64,000 nucleotides of DNA, from contig NZ_FMIC01000002.1 in NCBI RefSeq assembly GCF_900091625.1, forward strand, positions 2,604,001 through 2,668,000, given 5' to 3'. Both the position numbers and the translations under genes were made by a program. Shown piece after piece: positions 62,244 through 64,000 of this stretch. How positions within the stretch are numbered: position 1 is the first letter of the stretch; every line of letters starts with the position of its first letter. Below the pieces are notes generated by a model, which had not been told where the DNA came from, did no database searches, and worked only from the letters and a program-made list of their open reading frames with translations. The stretch is from Micromonospora peucetia (lineage in GTDB: Bacteria; Actinomycetota; Actinomycetes; Mycobacteriales; Micromonosporaceae).

Positions 62244-63107
62244 ATGGCCGGCGTGAACGGCGTGCAAGCGGCGGGGCAGGCCCCGCCCACTGGTCCCGAC
62301 CGGCCGGCGTCCGCCCGGCGGTGGTGGCGCTGGCTGCTCGCCGCCACCGTGGCGTGGGCGGTGCTGCTGGGGGCGCTGACCTGGATCTCGGTACGGGACG
62401 ACCCGCCGACCGTCCGGGAGCAGCGCAGCCTGACCGAGGCCGGTCCGGTCGTCGACCGCGCGGTCGGCGAACTGGTCGCGGCGGCCGGCGACACCGCCGT
62501 GCTGACCCCGCCGGTGGTGGATCGGGGCTGTCGGGTCACCCCGTTCGCCGACGGCGCCGACCTGTCGCGCGGGGTGGACGTCTTCGTCGCGACCGGCGGG
62601 GAGCGGACGCTGCTGGAGCAGGTCGCCGACCGGCTGCCGGCGGACTGGCGGGCCGGGGTCCGGGCCACCTCGGACGGCCCCCGGCTGCGCGCCGACGCGG
62701 GCGAGTTCGTGACCGTCTCCGGCCGGGTCGAGGGGGACGGCCGGGTCCGGCTGACCGTCGACACCGGCTGCCGGCCGGTCGGCGACGGCTACGCCGTACC
62801 CGCGATCGGCGCCGCCGGTGCGGAGGCCGACGCCCTCGCGGAGGCGCTGCGGACCCTCGGCGGTCCGGCCGGACCGGCCCCCGAGCCGGTCGCCGCGCCC
62901 TGTCCCGGTGGCGGCACCGCCCGCACCGTCCGATCCGCCGGCGTCCCGGCCCCGGCGTCCCCGGCCGCCGCCCTGGCCCCCGTCGCCCGCGTCCCGGTGC
63001 TGGACGGCCCACAGGCGTACGCCTACCGGCGCGGCCCGGTGACCGTCGTCGCCGACCTCTCAGGCGACCGGATCGTCCTTTCCGCGACCACCGGCTGCGC
63101 GGCCTGA
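62244..63107 (+). CDS. membrane-anchored hypothetical protein
   Basis: A 287-residue protein; ATG 62244. One TM (about 29-48, WWRWLLAATVAWAVLLGALT), then an extracytoplasmic domain with paired cysteines (DRGCRVTPFADGADLSRGVD; VDTGCRPVGDGYAVPAI; PCPGGGT; ATTGCAA) that may form disulfides. No family recognised. 85 bp after sseC, possibly the same transcript. Confidence 0.75.
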   Translation: MAGVNGVQAAGQAPPTGPDRPASARRWWRWLLAATVAWAVLLGALTWISVRDDPPTVREQRSLTEAGPVVDRAVGELVAAAGDTAVLTPPVVDRGCRVTPFADGADLSRGVDVFVATGGERTLLEQVADRLPADWRAGVRATSDGPRLRADAGEFVTVSGRVEGDGRVRLTVDTGCRPVGDGYAVPAIGAAGAEADALAEALRTLGGPAGPAPEPVAAPCPGGGTARTVRSAGVPAPASPAAALAPVARVPVLDGPQAYAYRRGPVTVVADLSGDRIVLSATTGCAA

Positions 63108-63206
63108 TCTCGCCTCGACCGGCCGGCCGTCGTCGGGTCGCCGTCGTCCGTGGGCCAGCGTCCGGGGCGGTCCGGTCAGGTCCGTGGCTGCGCCGCCTGA
63201 CGAGGA

Positions 63207-64000
63207 TCAGCGACCGCGCCGGTGGTCGTGCGGGGTGCGGCTGCGGCCGAGGGCGTCGACGTGGCCCCACCGGCCGGGAATGTCGAGCAGCTCGACCCGA
63301 CCCATCCCCTCGGGCACGGCGGGATCGATGATCAGGTGCTCGCCCTGCGGATCCAGGCCCAGCATCACCCGGAGCAGCAGCAGCGGTGTCCCCGCCGACC
63401 AGGCCTGCGGGCTGCACGCGGTGGGATACTCCACCGGGTACTCGGTGAGGTCCCGCTCGTAGCCGGCGAAGGCCTCCGGCAGTCGCCCGCCGAAGAACCG
63501 GGACGCGCCCACCATCGCGTCACAGATCTGCCCGGCCTCACGGCGGAACCCGTACCGCCACAGCCCCCAGGCGATGATCGAGTTGTCGAACGGCCAGACT
63601 GTCCCGACGTGGTAGCCGACGGGTTGTACCGCCCCTGGTCGTCGGCGAGGGTCCGCACCCCCCAGCCGGAGAAGAGCCGTGGGCTCATCAGGTGCTCGGC
63701 GATCCGTCCGGCCCGCGACTCGTCCACGATGCCGCTCCAGAGCAGGTGCCCGATGTTCGAGCTGAGCGCGTCGACCTGCCGGCCCTCGGCGTCCAGGGCG
63801 AGCGCGTAGTACTCCCGTTCCGGAATCCAGAAGTCTCGGTTGAACCGTATCTTCAGCTCGGCTGCCTCCCGTTCCAGCCGGTCGGCGTACGCGGGGTCGC
63901 CCCAGATCGTCCGGGCCAGCCGGGCACCGCGGATCTTCGCGTCGTAGGCGTAGCCCTGGAGTTCGCAGGTGGCGCGTGGGAAGCCGGGTAGCCGGCCGTC
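63207..64000 (-). pseudogene. glycogen debranching / amylo-1,6-glucosidase-type gene, frameshifted, partial
   Basis: From the right edge leftward: GFPRATCELQGYAYDAKIRG, IPEREYYALALDAEGRQVDA, LSSNIGHLLWSGIVDESRAG, MSPRLFSGWGVRTLADDQGR, YNP, the catalytic-domain end of the GDE_C/amylo-alpha-1,6-glucosidase family. At about 63618-63623 the frame breaks (one G missing in CCG-GTC) and continues in another frame as VGYHVGTVWPFDNSIIAWGL through YPTACSPQAWSAGTPLLLLR to TGA at 63207. Either a pseudogene or a sequencing indel. The 5' part lies outside the window. 63108-63206 shows no other gene. Confidence 0.82.

Overview
The window is very GC-rich, is packed with genes on both strands, uses GTG and TTG starts often, and has the third-position bias of a high-GC actinobacterium. 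A conservon (cvnABCD), mycothiol synthase next to glnR, PhoP-type boxes, a SAM-IV riboswitch and a Cys-rich leader peptide point to the Actinomycetota. Gene families and the 67-68 bp dispersed palindromes look most like Micromonospora or a close Micromonosporaceae relative (inference from memory; no search was run).

Layout. 1-7.6 kb (minus): a CDC48-like AAA ATPase running off the left edge, a hypothetical gene, conservon cvnD-C-B-A and a two-TM sensor-like protein. 7.9-11.7 kb (plus): an exported alpha/beta hydrolase fused to an ABC ATPase, with its permease. 11.6-17.9 kb: an accessory-looking stretch of small genes of unknown role (DUF4232 lipoprotein, DivIVA-like protein, Cys/His protein, helical proteins, membrane proteins) around a small GntR regulator with three operator-like repeats. 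18-25 kb: SAM-I riboswitch plus thrC, a palindromic repeat, a structured leader before a tandem-GNAT gene, paaN, GNAT, cold-shock protein and a Pro-rich membrane protein. 25.1-27.1 kb: two CIRCE operators and groEL. 27.1-39.4 kb: GNAT, a membrane-embedded subtilase, glpD, an FAD-oxidase remnant, a DUF4031 gene running into repeats, HD hydrolase, FUSC-like protein, SAM-IV riboswitch with a class V aminotransferase, PrsW-like protease and a GroES-like protein. 39.6-51.1 kb: AI-2E transporter, DinG-like helicase, DUF402, ECF41-type sigma factor, a PPK2 pseudogene beside a PHO box, DUF47-pit, oxidoreductase, NUDIX, and a WYL regulator divergent from an epoxide hydrolase. 51.1-62.2 kb: pstB-A-C-S, mshD, polysaccharide deacetylase, glnR, membrane protein, DUF2993, Cys leader peptide, thiosulfate sulfurtransferase and sseC, an order close to that around Rv0814c-Rv0820 in Mycobacterium tuberculosis. 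The right edge holds a frameshifted glycogen-debranching-type gene.

How the parts fit. Phosphate supply is a theme (PHO boxes before pstS and before DUF47-pit, a dead PPK2, glnR close by). Sulfur and methionine status is read by three RNA devices: SAM-I on thrC, SAM-IV on the aminotransferase, and a cysteine leader on the sulfurtransferase operon. Several convergent gene pairs end in strong hairpins or in the dispersed palindromes.

The least explained parts are the 12.4-17 kb small-gene cluster, the hydrolase-ABC fusion, the structured leader at 19.8 kb and the dispersed palindrome family. I saw no tRNA, rRNA, insertion sequence, integrase or CRISPR array.
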